A DNA stretch of 64,000 bases, from positions 33,460 through 97,459 of the forward strand of contig CAYPWL010000007.1 in assembly GCA_964414425.1 (NCBI GenBank), written 5' to 3'. Below the pieces are notes generated by a model. It saw only the letters and a program-made list of their open reading frames with translations, was not told where the DNA came from and did not search any database. Position 1 is the stretch's first letter. Each line of letters starts with the position of its first letter. Shown here in pieces: positions 1 through 8,954 of the stretch. The stretch is from GYS-P2D sp964414425 (lineage in GTDB: Bacteria > Bacteroidota > Bacteroidia > Chitinophagales > Saprospiraceae). A program made the translations under genes and the position numbers.

Positions 1-165
1 GATTATATGAAGGACCACAAACTTATGCTGACCGTTAATGGGAGTGTTTTTCTATTATTATTAGCAATACCCATTTTAGGTCCGATCATTGCGCCACCAC
101 TGGCGACAGCAGCGGCTACTATGCACGCTATGGAGCTTAGGATGCCTGAGTTGGATACGGTGTAG
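1..165 (+). CDS. C-terminal end of a membrane protein, possibly EI24/CysZ-like (5' end outside window)
   Basis: Frame 1 is open from the first base to a TAG at 163-165, giving the last 54 residues of a protein whose start lies upstream of the window. The tail has one strongly hydrophobic segment (around VFLLLLAIPILGPIIAPPLA) followed by a small-residue stretch and a short acidic end. The pattern 'hydrophobic helix, PxxGxxxAPPLA, ATAAA' resembles the C-terminus of EI24/CysZ-type multi-pass membrane proteins, but this is recognition by eye on a short fragment. It converges on the response-regulator gene with 7 bases between the stop codons. Confidence 0.5.
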   Translation, partial: DYMKDHKLMLTVNGSVFLLLLAIPILGPIIAPPLATAAATMHAMELRMPELDTV

Positions 166-172
166 GATATGG

Positions 173-880
173 CTATACAATGGTTGTGATCATGTATCCA
201 ACTCCTCTGATCGTCTTTAGGTCTATTTCTTTTTGAGGGTCTTTCTGGATAAACTTCCTGAGGTTGGAGACGTAATTATCGATGGTTCTCGGATTACTGT
301 TATGATCTACTCCCCACAGATGTATGATTAAGTCTTCTCTCCGTACGGCGGTGTTTTTATGAGTCAGCAAGTAGTCCAATAATTCTGCTTCCTTAACACT
401 CAAGTATAAGATTTCTCCATCTAACTCTAATGTATAGTTATGCTTGTTGTATTGAATAGAGCCCATTGATATACTTTGAGCGACTTCGACAGTGCTGCTG
501 CGAGTCTGATACAGCTTTATCAGCTTGTTAACCTTGAGGAGGAGTTCCTCGAGATTAAATGGTTTAGGTATGTAGTCGTCAGCACCAGACTTGAGTCCTT
601 TAATTCTATCAGATGATTGCCCTAAGGCGCTCATCATGAGAATTGGCATGTTAGGGTGTTTATCTTTCAATCGCTGACACAGCTCAATGCCACTGGTGTC
701 TGGAAGCATCACATCAAGCAGAACGAGTGTAGGCTTTTGTCTGATCACTTGACTCCACCCCGCAGATGCAGTTTCTGCTGTGTATGTTTCATATGACTCT
801 AACTGCAGATTTACTTCGAGCAAATGTGCTATATGAGGTTCATCTTCTACTATGAGTATATATGGATCATCCATTGGCAC
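173..880 (-). CDS. OmpR/PhoB-family response regulator
   Basis: This is a two-component output protein of 235 residues, the usual length for OmpR-type regulators. Residues 6-120 form a receiver domain: the acidic pair is at E12/D13, the phospho-acceptor is D56 in LLDVMLP, and the conserved lysine is K106 in IPKPF. Residues about 135-233 form a winged-helix trans-activation domain ending in the typical RTIDNYVSNLRKF and TIRGVGYM motifs. The gene lies downstream of its presumed kinase and overlaps it by 14 bases, so the two are probably translationally coupled. The target genes cannot be read from the sequence. Confidence 0.93.
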   Translation of the reverse strand: MPMDDPYILIVEDEPHIAHLLEVNLQLESYETYTAETASAGWSQVIRQKPTLVLLDVMLPDTSGIELCQRLKDKHPNMPILMMSALGQSSDRIKGLKSGADDYIPKPFNLEELLLKVNKLIKLYQTRSSTVEVAQSISMGSIQYNKHNYTLELDGEILYLSVKEAELLDYLLTHKNTAVRREDLIIHLWGVDHNSNPRTIDNYVSNLRKFIQKDPQKEIDLKTIRGVGYMITTIV

Positions 881-1808
881 CAGATGGGATCGTGATATTA
901 ACTATGGTGCCACTCGGTTGATTATCCTTGATTGCTAAGGTGCCTTTCAACTCTGCCACGAGTCGCTTCACGATATACAGTCCTAATCCCGTTCCTTTTT
1001 GTGTACGCACATCTTGATCACTACTCCTGTAGAATCGCTCTAAGACTTTAGATTTTTCATTGTCAGAGATGCCTATTCCAAGATCAGATATTGATAATTG
1101 AAGCACACCATCTCTGTCGGTAACCTTTACTGCTACAGGAGTATCTGCTTTGCTATACTTAGTTGCATTTTCTAATAGATTGTCAAGTATGATTCTGATT
1201 GCTGATTGATCAGTCTTATGAGTAGGTTGAGGTAAGTCTACACTCATCTCAAAAGTCCTATCAGAGAGTTGTCCATATTCTGAAATGATATTTTGGACCA
1301 GAGATTTAATATCAACATCCTCATTGAATATTTTAAATCTATCGTTATCAAAATTTGCAGAGATTAAGACATTTTCTACCATGCGCTCGAGTCTGTCCGT
1401 ATCCAGTACTGCTCGATCCATGAGCAGCTTCTTCTGATTTTCTTTGAGGCCAGGCCTCAGTAGGGTTTGTATGGCTAATTTGATAGCCGCTATGGGGGAT
1501 TTAAGCTCATGGGATATACTCAGCAAGAAGTTGTTCTGACTATTTATGTTTTGGATTTCTTTGGATACGCTGCGATATATCAAGCCTATACCTAATAGCA
1601 CAGAGATGGCTAATACTACACCCTCGCCAATAATCATATTAGACTGACGTTTATGCTCGTCCTCGATGAGTGCTAATTGCTCTGTATTAGCGGTGTTGGA
1701 GCGCATAGCAGAATAATAATCATTGTTCTTCTTGAAGAGTAAATACCCCCACCAGCTAATCGCTACGAGGATGTAAGTCATGATCAGTATGGGTATCCAG
1801 CGCTTCAT
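867..1808 (-). CDS. Sensor histidine kinase
   Basis: The protein has 313 residues. Transmembrane segments at about 5-25 and 60-80 bracket a short extracytoplasmic loop of roughly 35 residues, so there is no large periplasmic sensor domain. The dimerisation/phospho-acceptor box SISHELKSP places the phosphorylated histidine at H100. The HATPase domain follows, with an N box (DNLLENATKYS), a G1 box (DLGIGIS) and a G2 box (GTGLGLYIV). It overlaps the response-regulator gene by 14 bases and forms a two-gene operon with it. The short loop suggests sensing in or near the membrane, or by a partner protein; this is inference. Confidence 0.93.
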   Translation of the reverse strand: MKRWIPILIMTYILVAISWWGYLLFKKNNDYYSAMRSNTANTEQLALIEDEHKRQSNMIIGEGVVLAISVLLGIGLIYRSVSKEIQNINSQNNFLLSISHELKSPIAAIKLAIQTLLRPGLKENQKKLLMDRAVLDTDRLERMVENVLISANFDNDRFKIFNEDVDIKSLVQNIISEYGQLSDRTFEMSVDLPQPTHKTDQSAIRIILDNLLENATKYSKADTPVAVKVTDRDGVLQLSISDLGIGISDNEKSKVLERFYRSSDQDVRTQKGTGLGLYIVKRLVAELKGTLAIKDNQPSGTIVNITIPSGANG

Positions 1809-1816
1809 GATAATAT

Positions 1817-3109
1817 CTACGACATGATTTGGTCTAATCCCGCCTTCATGATCTCTATTGCATAATCTAAGTCGGCATAACTGTGTGCATCTGAAACAAA
1901 GCCCACTTCATAACCAGAAGGGCCCAAGTAGATTCCATGATCAAGGAGATAGGCATGTAGTTTTTTAAAATACTCCATCTTACCGGCTTCAATCTGATCT
2001 GACGATATGATTCTCTTATTCGAGAATGCGATCCAGAAGATAGATCCTATATGGGTCATATGTACCTCGTAGCCTTTGTTATGAGCATGATCATTAATCT
2101 GTGATGTAAGATATGCCGCCTTCTTACCTAATTCCTCGTAGAAGCCATCGGTAAGACATTTGGATAAGCTTGCATATCCAGCCGACATGGCAACAGGATT
2201 AGCGCTCAAAGTACCTGCCTGATAGACAGGGCCCTCGGGAGATACTGAAGCCATAATATCAGCTCGTCCACCGAACGCCCCTACGGGCAAACCTCCTCCG
2301 ATGATCTTACCAAATGTCAATAGATCGGGTTCTATTGAGTAGTATCCCGCAGCCCCTTCAAATTGTACTCTGAAGCCTGATATGACCTCATCGAATATCA
2401 ATAGGACATCATAGTCATCACAAAGTTTACGCAACCATACCAAATAGTTCTGGTCTTGTAGTAGCAGACCGTTATTAGCGGGTATAGGCTCTATAATTAC
2501 ACATGATATATCTGTTGAGTGGGACTTAAGCGTGTGCTCCAATCCTTTTAAATCATTGAGATCCAATACGATAGTCTCCTGGGCAAATGATTGCGGGATG
2601 CCAGCAGATGAGGACTCTCCAAAGGTGGCTAAGCCGGATCCAGCATTAACGAGTAGAGAATCAACATGTCCGTGATAGCATCCATTGAACTTTATGATCT
2701 TGTCTTTTCCTGTGTAGCCTCGAGCTAAGCGAATGGCAGACATAACAGCTTCCGTACCACTGCTTACGAACCTAAGCTTATCGATATATCGATGATTATC
2801 AACGATTAGCTTACCGAGCTCATTACCATGTCTCGTAGGTGTCCCAAATGACATTCCATTTGAAAGTGTCGAGATTACCGCATCTTTAATAAATGGTGCA
2901 TTGTGACCATGAATGAGAGGTCCCCATGAGCAGCAGAAATCTAAGAACTCGTTATCGTCCTCATCATAGAATTTGGATCCGTTACCGTTTTTGATAAATA
3001 ATGGTGGACCATAGACAGACTTGAACGCCCGAACTGGAGAATTTACACCGCCTGGAAAGTACTTCTTCGCCTCATGAAAGAGTGCTTCAGATTTTGCTCT
3101 ATTGATCAT
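1817..3109 (-). CDS. hemL: Glutamate-1-semialdehyde 2,1-aminomutase
   Basis: HemL converts glutamate-1-semialdehyde to 5-aminolevulinate in the C5 branch of tetrapyrrole synthesis, using pyridoxal phosphate in the cytoplasm. The start at 3109 gives 430 residues, beginning MINRAKSEALFHEAKKYFPGG as is usual for the family. An in-frame ATG at 3169 would add a hydrophobic 20-residue extension absent from the family, so I reject it. Visible motifs are GGVNSPVRAF (about 20-29), SSGTEA (117-121), DEVISGFR (240-247) and the PLP-binding lysine K268 in TFGKIIGGG. It ends 8 bases from the kinase start, on the same strand. hemE lies elsewhere in the window (36770-37798). Confidence 0.95.
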   Translation of the reverse strand: MINRAKSEALFHEAKKYFPGGVNSPVRAFKSVYGPPLFIKNGNGSKFYDEDDNEFLDFCCSWGPLIHGHNAPFIKDAVISTLSNGMSFGTPTRHGNELGKLIVDNHRYIDKLRFVSSGTEAVMSAIRLARGYTGKDKIIKFNGCYHGHVDSLLVNAGSGLATFGESSSAGIPQSFAQETIVLDLNDLKGLEHTLKSHSTDISCVIIEPIPANNGLLLQDQNYLVWLRKLCDDYDVLLIFDEVISGFRVQFEGAAGYYSIEPDLLTFGKIIGGGLPVGAFGGRADIMASVSPEGPVYQAGTLSANPVAMSAGYASLSKCLTDGFYEELGKKAAYLTSQINDHAHNKGYEVHMTHIGSIFWIAFSNKRIISSDQIEAGKMEYFKKLHAYLLDHGIYLGPSGYEVGFVSDAHSYADLDYAIEIMKAGLDQIMS

Positions 3110-3239
3110 ATATTTTGTCTTAATCTTATAAGCGCTGACTACAAATATCAATACAAAAACTAACTTCAAGTGTTTTTAATGGCCTAAGGATTATTTATAT
3201 CGTTAACACTTAGTGCAGCCTAGTAAATCTTCTTTCTGA

Positions 3240-3836
3240 ATGACCGATAGCCGGGAGATAAATTATAACAATAAAGAGAATCCCAAGGATTCGCATTATT
3301 TACCTTCAGTGAAGCTCAATGCTGTCCAACGGCAAGGTATGATTGATGAAGTGATTTTCAGAAAACCTGAAGTTCAGTCTCAATCTGGAAAACGTAGCTA
3401 TAGAGAAGTGTTGATATTTATGGCTATAATAGCAGCGGTGGTCGTGATACTGTTTGTCGTAAATCGTTTAACCTCTCCTAAAGAGGATGATCTCGTTAAA
3501 TCTGAGGATGGTGTTCAGGAGACTATTGAAACAGACGCTGCATTAATTGATTCCACAATTAGCAACATTAATCCCGTACTGACTCAGGAGGCAATTAATA
3601 ATGGATGTATCATCATCACTGGAACATTTAGCAAACAAGGTAATGCTAACACTATGCTCGATGATATAAGGTCAGCGGGTTATTCCTCGTACCAATCAAG
3701 TCTTGAGCCACCTATACGGGTAGGATTGCAGTTTGACTGTATTAATGTAGATCTTGACTCGATGCTTCTATCTGTTAGACAGAGTCTGTCAGATAAAGCG
3801 TGGTACCTCATATCTCAGTATGAGACAGAGCTATAA
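3240..3836 (+). CDS. SPOR-domain membrane protein
   Basis: The product has 198 residues with three parts: a polar N-terminal tail (1-50), one transmembrane helix (about 57-77, EVLIFMAIIAAVVVILFVV) and an acidic linker leading to a C-terminal domain at about 120-195. That domain has the SPOR pattern (IIITGTF, two helices with an intervening strand, ending W-Y-L-I). SPOR domains bind denuded peptidoglycan strands at division sites, so a role in cell envelope or division is likely but inferred. The gene is divergent from hemL and converges with the downstream peroxidase gene, with 4 bases between their ends. Confidence 0.72.
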   Translation: MTDSREINYNNKENPKDSHYLPSVKLNAVQRQGMIDEVIFRKPEVQSQSGKRSYREVLIFMAIIAAVVVILFVVNRLTSPKEDDLVKSEDGVQETIETDAALIDSTISNINPVLTQEAINNGCIIITGTFSKQGNANTMLDDIRSAGYSSYQSSLEPPIRVGLQFDCINVDLDSMLLSVRQSLSDKAWYLISQYETEL

Positions 3837-3840
3837 TAAT

Positions 3841-5283
3841 CTAATTACAACCTAAGTCTGATTGTGATAAGGGATCATTGTTAGGAAAACAGTTACCTGA
3901 GAGCACCCTCGAAGTCATATATCGCTCCAAATCTGGATCTCGCAGAGATACCTTGATAAATGTGATCAAGTCATCTCGCTCTTCTTCTGTAAGACTTAGA
4001 GGCTTAAACTTACTTGATAGTGTTTCTGTAGCTACTCGATCGTTTTCAGATATTGCTGCAATCTTATAATCGATCACGTCTTCGATAGATTCCTTGCTAC
4101 TTCCATGAAAGTAGTGCGGATCATCTACAGCATTATAAACTGTAGGCACTTTGAACTTATAATAGTCTTCTTCATTCATGGTGAAGCCGCCTCTCCCTAA
4201 ATTTCTTCTGTCAGAAATACTGGTATTAAAAGAGGGTCTCTGATATAAATCCTTAACTCCTAAACGATGAAATTCTCCCGAACCGAGATTTTGCTCGTAG
4301 TGACAATTAGAACAGTTGGCTTTGCCAAAGAACAGTGTCGCACCACGTTTTTCGCTCAGTGACATTGCTTGAGAGTTTCCTTTCAGCCACTCTTGAAATG
4401 GTGCTTGATTACTCATTATTGTTCTCAGATAAGCTGATAGGGCAAACGAAGTAGCGAAGTTAGAGTAACGCATTTCTTCGCTTAACTCAGGAAAGGCATT
4501 ATCATACATCTCAGTATAGCCATATTCATCCAAGAACTCTTTAGTAGTTACCATACGATGTACTTCGAGTCCATCGAAATTTTGGGTTTCCAGAGCGCTA
4601 AAACCAAGCGAGTTTCTTTCTATAGCTTCTGATTGGTGCCATAGGTTTTCTGTTCCGACGTTAGCACCGTCACTTCCGAATTGACCATTCCAACTGGTAT
4701 TAGTCACAAAGGCAACGTTAACAAGACTAAGTGGCCTTGCGCTCTGAACGTCCATTTCGTCTTCTTGATAATTACTATCTCTTACTCTATTCTCACCGGC
4801 TACTCCAAATCCTAAACCACCATCTGCCACTCCTTGGAAAGTTCCTGGCCTAAAACCCTTTGAAGGTACATGACAAGTACTACAAGAGAAGGTTCCTATA
4901 CCGGAGGTATATCTGGCGTCTGTTGCTAAACCTGTTTCATAAAAGAGCATATTTCCTAATGCTACTTTTTCAGGTGTTAGTGGATTTTGTGGATCTTGTG
5001 GTATCTGATTTAACTCATCTGATGAAGGTAAGATATAATAATCAGCAGAGCGAGTAGGAGACTCTCTATCAATCTGTCGAATTAGTGCTGCATCCAATAC
5101 ATCTTGCTCAGATATAGTATCTCGAGTACAACTACTGATAAATAAGAGCAAACCAAAATAGACTCCTAACTTGATGGAATCGATCAATACTTTGTGAATC
5201 AAAATCTTATAGTTTATACAAATAATTAAAGTATAGGTTGATCTGTTTGTAGGAGTTTTTTTTTCTTTGACAAAGATATGCAT
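3841..5283 (-). CDS. Di-haem cytochrome c peroxidase (MauG/CcpA family), probable lipoprotein
   Basis: Two c-type haem-binding motifs are visible, CSTCH in the first half and CSNCH in the second, matching the two-domain bacterial cytochrome c peroxidase/MauG family (haem-dependent peroxide reduction or protein oxidation in the periplasm). A lipobox-like segment (LLLFISSC) follows a hydrophobic stretch, so the mature protein is probably lipid-anchored at the new N-terminal Cys. The full frame has 480 residues. The first ATG gives about 35 residues before the hydrophobic stretch, long for a lipoprotein signal; an in-frame TTG just ahead of IDSIKLGV is a plausible alternative start. Its physiological substrate cannot be read. 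Confidence 0.85.
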   Translation of the reverse strand: MHIFVKEKKTPTNRSTYTLIICINYKILIHKVLIDSIKLGVYFGLLLFISSCTRDTISEQDVLDAALIRQIDRESPTRSADYYILPSSDELNQIPQDPQNPLTPEKVALGNMLFYETGLATDARYTSGIGTFSCSTCHVPSKGFRPGTFQGVADGGLGFGVAGENRVRDSNYQEDEMDVQSARPLSLVNVAFVTNTSWNGQFGSDGANVGTENLWHQSEAIERNSLGFSALETQNFDGLEVHRMVTTKEFLDEYGYTEMYDNAFPELSEEMRYSNFATSFALSAYLRTIMSNQAPFQEWLKGNSQAMSLSEKRGATLFFGKANCSNCHYEQNLGSGEFHRLGVKDLYQRPSFNTSISDRRNLGRGGFTMNEEDYYKFKVPTVYNAVDDPHYFHGSSKESIEDVIDYKIAAISENDRVATETLSSKFKPLSLTEEERDDLITFIKVSLRDPDLERYMTSRVLSGNCFPNNDPLSQSDLGCN

Positions 5284-5319
5284 AGTGTTGGATAGTACTC
5301 CTTACTGCAACATTATTAA

Positions 5320-5354
5320 ATCGTTAAATAATAAACGATATAATTAGCCTAATT
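5320..5354. promoter_or_regulatory. Two small inverted repeats upstream of the nucleotidyltransferase gene
   Basis: ATCGTT at 5320-5325 is mirrored by AACGAT at 5334-5339. Immediately after it, 5342-5354 reads AATTAGCCTAATT, a perfect palindrome around a central C. Both lie within 60 bases of the start codon at 5375, where an operator would be expected. The region is AT-rich, so one such element could be chance. Confidence 0.3.
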
Positions 5355-5374
5355 GTATCATAGATGACAAAAAA

Positions 5375-6301
5375 ATGAAAAAACCTACACTATTAGTTTT
5401 GGCTGCAGGAATGGGCAGTAGATACGGAGGGTTAAAACAAATGGATGCATTTGGACCAAATGGAGAAACCATATTAGATTACTCTATATATGATGCGATT
5501 AGAGAAGGTTTTGGAAAGGTGGTGTTCGTAATAAGAGAAAGCTTTAACAAAGAATTCAGGGCTTTCTTCGCCAACAAGTTCGAAGATAAGATCGACATAG
5601 AATATGTGTTTCAAAGCATTAACAATGTCCCAGATAATTATGCTTATCATCCAGACAGAGAAAAACCCTGGGGGACAGCTCATGCCGTATGGGTGGCTAA
5701 AGATGTAATTGATGGTCCTTTTGCAGTCATTAATGCAGATGACTTTTATGGTCGCGATTCATACCGAATATTATACGATTACTTCGATGCCGCCGACAGT
5801 ACTCATAATTATGCGTTAGTAGGCTACCAATTAGAGAAGACCCTCTCTGATTATGGCACAGTGAATCGTGGAGTGTGTGCCACTCATGATGATCATACCC
5901 TTGACACCATAGTGGAGACACTTAAAATAGGGTATGACGATGATCGAAAGATTTTTTACAATACGGATAATGGCGAAAAAGCATATCTATCTGCGGATAC
6001 ACCGGTATCAATGAATATGTGGGCATTCTTTCCAGATTATTTCGAACATTGTGAAACTATGTTCAGAGAGTTTCTTCAAGACAGAGGCCAAGAGATGAAA
6101 TCAGAATTTTTTATACCACTGTTAGTTGATCATTTGATTAATGAGGGTATTAAGAAAGTTGATGTTCTTGAATGTACTGAAGAGTGGTTTGGAGTGACCT
6201 ACAAGGAGGACAAGCCATTCGTGATGGATCGCTTAAATGCGCTCATAGATAAGGGGGTATATCCGGCACAACTATGGCCTAAGAGGAAAGCAGCTAATTA
6301 G
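5375..6301 (+). CDS. Sugar-phosphate nucleotidyltransferase
   Basis: The protein (308 residues) begins KPTLLVLAAGMGSRYGGLKQMD, the NTP-transferase signature for the nucleotide-binding loop, with the catalytic/metal aspartates in the later motif INADDFYG. This family transfers a nucleotidyl group to a sugar phosphate (mannose-1-P or glucose-1-P type), feeding polysaccharide or glycoconjugate synthesis in the cytoplasm. Specificity cannot be fixed from these motifs. It has no clear operon partner: the next gene starts 210 bases downstream. Confidence 0.82.
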   Translation: MKKPTLLVLAAGMGSRYGGLKQMDAFGPNGETILDYSIYDAIREGFGKVVFVIRESFNKEFRAFFANKFEDKIDIEYVFQSINNVPDNYAYHPDREKPWGTAHAVWVAKDVIDGPFAVINADDFYGRDSYRILYDYFDAADSTHNYALVGYQLEKTLSDYGTVNRGVCATHDDHTLDTIVETLKIGYDDDRKIFYNTDNGEKAYLSADTPVSMNMWAFFPDYFEHCETMFREFLQDRGQEMKSEFFIPLLVDHLINEGIKKVDVLECTEEWFGVTYKEDKPFVMDRLNALIDKGVYPAQLWPKRKAAN

Positions 6302-6309
6302 AAATGAAT

Positions 6310-6340
6310 AAAAAAAAAGAAGCCTACTGAAGTAAGCTTC
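6310..6340 (-). terminator. Minus-strand-oriented intrinsic terminator-like hairpin
   Basis: On the minus strand, GAAGC-TTAC and GTAGGCTTC form a stem (one mismatch, loop of about four bases) followed directly by nine T residues (the A-run at 6310-6318). Both neighbouring genes are on the plus strand, so the hairpin does not end a recognised gene. It may stop antisense transcription or end a small RNA. The rest of the 210-bp gap holds a possible -7 element and nothing else I recognise. Confidence 0.45.
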
Positions 6341-6371
6341 CTAACCGAAAAGTATGAAAAAACTATCTAAC

Positions 6372-6379
6372 TATCTTTG
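6372..6379 (+). promoter_or_regulatory. Possible Bacteroidota -7 element upstream of dusB
   Basis: TATCTTTG matches the TAnnTTTG consensus exactly. It lies about 130 bases before dusB, so the leader would be unusually long for this genome. A one-mismatch match (TACTTTTA) lies closer to the start codon. No convincing TTTG at -33 was found. Confidence 0.3.
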
Positions 6380-6511
6380 TAACACTTTTTAGACACATTC
6401 TGTTGGCTCAAAATATAGAGTTAACAGAAATTTAATATTGAGATATAGATCAGTGTATACGCTAACCTCGAATGATATCAGGTTAGATTCAAATACTTTT
6501 AAACTAATACG

Positions 6512-7510
6512 ATGAAGATCGGTCCTGTAGATTTTGATGACTTCCCACTTTTCTTAGCTCCTATGGAAGATGTTAGTGATCCACCATTTAGAGCCTTGTG
6601 CAAAGCTCAAGGGTGTGATATGATGTATACCGAGTTTATATCAGTAGAGGGGTTAATCCGTGATGCCACTAAGAGTGTACAGAAGCTTGACATATATGAG
6701 GAGGAGCGTCCTATAGGAATACAGATCTTTGGGGCGAAGATAGACTCAATGAAGAGGGCTGCTGAAATAGTAGAGGACGCTAAACCCGAGGTGTTAGATA
6801 TCAATTATGGATGTCCAGTTAAGAAGGTGGTCTGTCGTATGGCAGGAGCGGGAATCCTACAAGATATACCAAGAATGGTAAAGCTTACTGAGGAGATCGT
6901 GAAGTCAACTAACTTACCGGTTACTGTCAAGACAAGACTTGGGTGGGATCAAGACTCAATACAGATTGTAGAAGTAGCAGAACGTCTCCAGGATGTTGGG
7001 ATTCATGCCATATCTATACATGGTCGTACAAGAAAACAAATGTACAAGGGAGAAGCTGACTGGACCCATATAGCAGAGGTTAAGAACAATCCTCGGTTGC
7101 GCATACCTGTCATAGGAAATGGAGATATCGACAGTCCAGAAAAGGCGGTAGAGTATAAAAACAAGTACGGCGTTGATGGTCTCATGATCGGTCGAGCCAG
7201 TATAGGAAACCCATGGATATTTAGCCAAATCAAGCATTATGTTAATACCGGGGAGCATTTAGAGAAACCTGACTTCAGTGAGAAAATTGCTGCCGCTCGC
7301 AAACATCTTAGAGATAGCATAGCCTGGAAAGGTACACGTCTTGGAGTCCTTGAGATGAGACGACATTATAGTAACTATTTCAGAGGCCTACGACTGATCA
7401 AAAACTTTAGAAGCCGATTAGTGACAACAGATGAACCAGAGAACATCTTTGATATACTTTCAGAAATGGAAGAGTTTTACGCAAATGATCCGTTGCTGGT
7501 CGAAGCATAA
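6512..7510 (+). CDS. dusB: tRNA-dihydrouridine synthase (DusB family)
   Basis: The 332-residue protein has the FMN-dependent TIM-barrel signature. The N-terminus is LAPMEDVSDPPFR. The catalytic-cysteine motif is NYGCPVKKV, followed by the glycine-rich MAGAGILQD. Substrate and FMN motifs are VKTRLGW, ISIHGRTRKQMYKG and GNGDI, and MIGRASIGNPWIF closes the barrel. It reduces uridine to dihydrouridine in tRNA D-loops using NADPH. It lies 10 bases upstream of cca on the same strand, so the two tRNA-processing genes probably form one transcript. Confidence 0.93.
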   Translation: MKIGPVDFDDFPLFLAPMEDVSDPPFRALCKAQGCDMMYTEFISVEGLIRDATKSVQKLDIYEEERPIGIQIFGAKIDSMKRAAEIVEDAKPEVLDINYGCPVKKVVCRMAGAGILQDIPRMVKLTEEIVKSTNLPVTVKTRLGWDQDSIQIVEVAERLQDVGIHAISIHGRTRKQMYKGEADWTHIAEVKNNPRLRIPVIGNGDIDSPEKAVEYKNKYGVDGLMIGRASIGNPWIFSQIKHYVNTGEHLEKPDFSEKIAAARKHLRDSIAWKGTRLGVLEMRRHYSNYFRGLRLIKNFRSRLVTTDEPENIFDILSEMEEFYANDPLLVEA

Positions 7511-7520
7511 ATAAGCGATT

Positions 7521-8954
7521 GTGATCATAGACTTGCCTGTACACCACCAGTCTCTGTTCCAGGAGATATCCAAAATCGTTGTTGAACACAACTTCGAGGC
7601 CTATGTGATCGGCGGTTATGTACGAGATATAATCCTCCTTAGATCTGGCAAGGATAAGGATATTGATATTGTCTGTGTCGGTGATGGTATAGCATTGGCA
7701 AGACAGGTTGCACAAGAATTAGGTATTAGACCTCCACAAGTCTTTAAGCGATTTGGTACCGCGATGTTGCGTTATCAGGATACCGAAATAGAGTTCGTTG
7801 GTGCTCGCAAAGAATCTTACAGTACAAACTCAAGAAAGCCCGAGGTCACTCCTGGTACGCTCGTAGACGATCAGAATAGAAGAGATTTCACCATTAATGC
7901 TCTGGCTATTTCTCTCAATGATATCAGTACGCCCAAGATTATCGATCCATTTGGAGGATTGACTGACCTGCTGGAACACAAATTACTGAGGACCCCACTT
8001 GACCCAGATCAAACTTTTTCGGACGATCCCCTGCGTATGATGAGGGCAATAAGATTTGCAAGTCAGTTGGGTTTTAAGATCCATCCGGGTACCTTCGATG
8101 GGATTAAGCGTAATGCACATCGCATATCTATCGTCTCTCAAGAGCGTATCACGGTTGAGCTTAATAAGATAGTCTTAAGTCCAAAGCCCTCAATTGGTTT
8201 TACACTATTAGATGAGTGTAGACTCATCGATCTCATCTTTCCTGCTATGGCCAATCTCAGAGGCGTAGATTACATCGATGGGAGAGGGCATAAGGACAAC
8301 TACTACCATACTATACAAGTATTAGATAATGTCGCTGTCGAATCAGATAGCCTATGGCTTAGGTGGGCAGCGATCATGCATGATATCGGGAAACCCCGCA
8401 CTAAGCGCTTTAATAATAAAGCGGGTTGGACATTTCACGGGCATGATGCCGTAGGAGCCAACATGACTCCTAAGATCTTCAAGAAGCTTAAATTGCCCTT
8501 GGATCATAAAATGAAATATGTTCAAAAGCTGGTGAGGTTGCATCTGAGGCCTATCTCACTGACTAAGGAGAACATTACCGACTCCGCAATTAGGCGACTA
8601 CTATTTGATGCGGGAGAGGATATCGAGGACTTGATGCTTTTATGTTCAGCGGATATCACCACCAAGAATCCTAAAAAACAAGAACGTTATCTGGCTAACT
8701 ATAAGATAGTACAAGCTAAGATGGTTGATCTGGAGGAGAAGGATCAACTCCGCAACTGGCAACCACCTATATCAGGTGAGGATATCATGGAGACCTTTGG
8801 TATACCGCCATGTCGAGACGTAGGCACGATCAAAACGGCCATTAGAGAGGCCATCCTTGATGGGTTAATCCCTAATGATGTAGACGCTGCTCGGCAGTAT
8901 ATGATAGCCCAAGGAAAGGACTTGGGCTATGAACCCAAAACTAAAGTCTCTTAA
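7521..8954 (+). CDS. cca: CCA tRNA nucleotidyltransferase with HD domain
   Basis: The protein has 477 residues. The nucleotidyltransferase head shows GGYVRD (31-36) and the metal-binding DID at 47-49. The RRDFTINALA motif (120-129) is diagnostic of CCA-adding enzymes and poly(A) polymerases. An HD phosphohydrolase motif follows (HD at 287-288 in IMHDIGKP). It adds or repairs the 3' CCA of tRNAs. This fits the window's tRNA-His, whose gene does not encode a complete CCA. The start is GTG at 7521, 10 bases after dusB. The stop overlaps the stop of the convergent downstream gene by 4 bases. Confidence 0.9.
   Translation: MIIDLPVHHQSLFQEISKIVVEHNFEAYVIGGYVRDIILLRSGKDKDIDIVCVGDGIALARQVAQELGIRPPQVFKRFGTAMLRYQDTEIEFVGARKESYSTNSRKPEVTPGTLVDDQNRRDFTINALAISLNDISTPKIIDPFGGLTDLLEHKLLRTPLDPDQTFSDDPLRMMRAIRFASQLGFKIHPGTFDGIKRNAHRISIVSQERITVELNKIVLSPKPSIGFTLLDECRLIDLIFPAMANLRGVDYIDGRGHKDNYYHTIQVLDNVAVESDSLWLRWAAIMHDIGKPRTKRFNNKAGWTFHGHDAVGANMTPKIFKKLKLPLDHKMKYVQKLVRLHLRPISLTKENITDSAIRRLLFDAGEDIEDLMLLCSADITTKNPKKQERYLANYKIVQAKMVDLEEKDQLRNWQPPISGEDIMETFGIPPCRDVGTIKTAIREAILDGLIPNDVDAARQYMIAQGKDLGYEPKTKVS

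Noticed and set aside
1817..3169. Longer HemL with a hydrophobic N-terminal extension
   Set aside because: The extension of 20 residues is absent from the family and the start at 3109 matches the known N-terminus.
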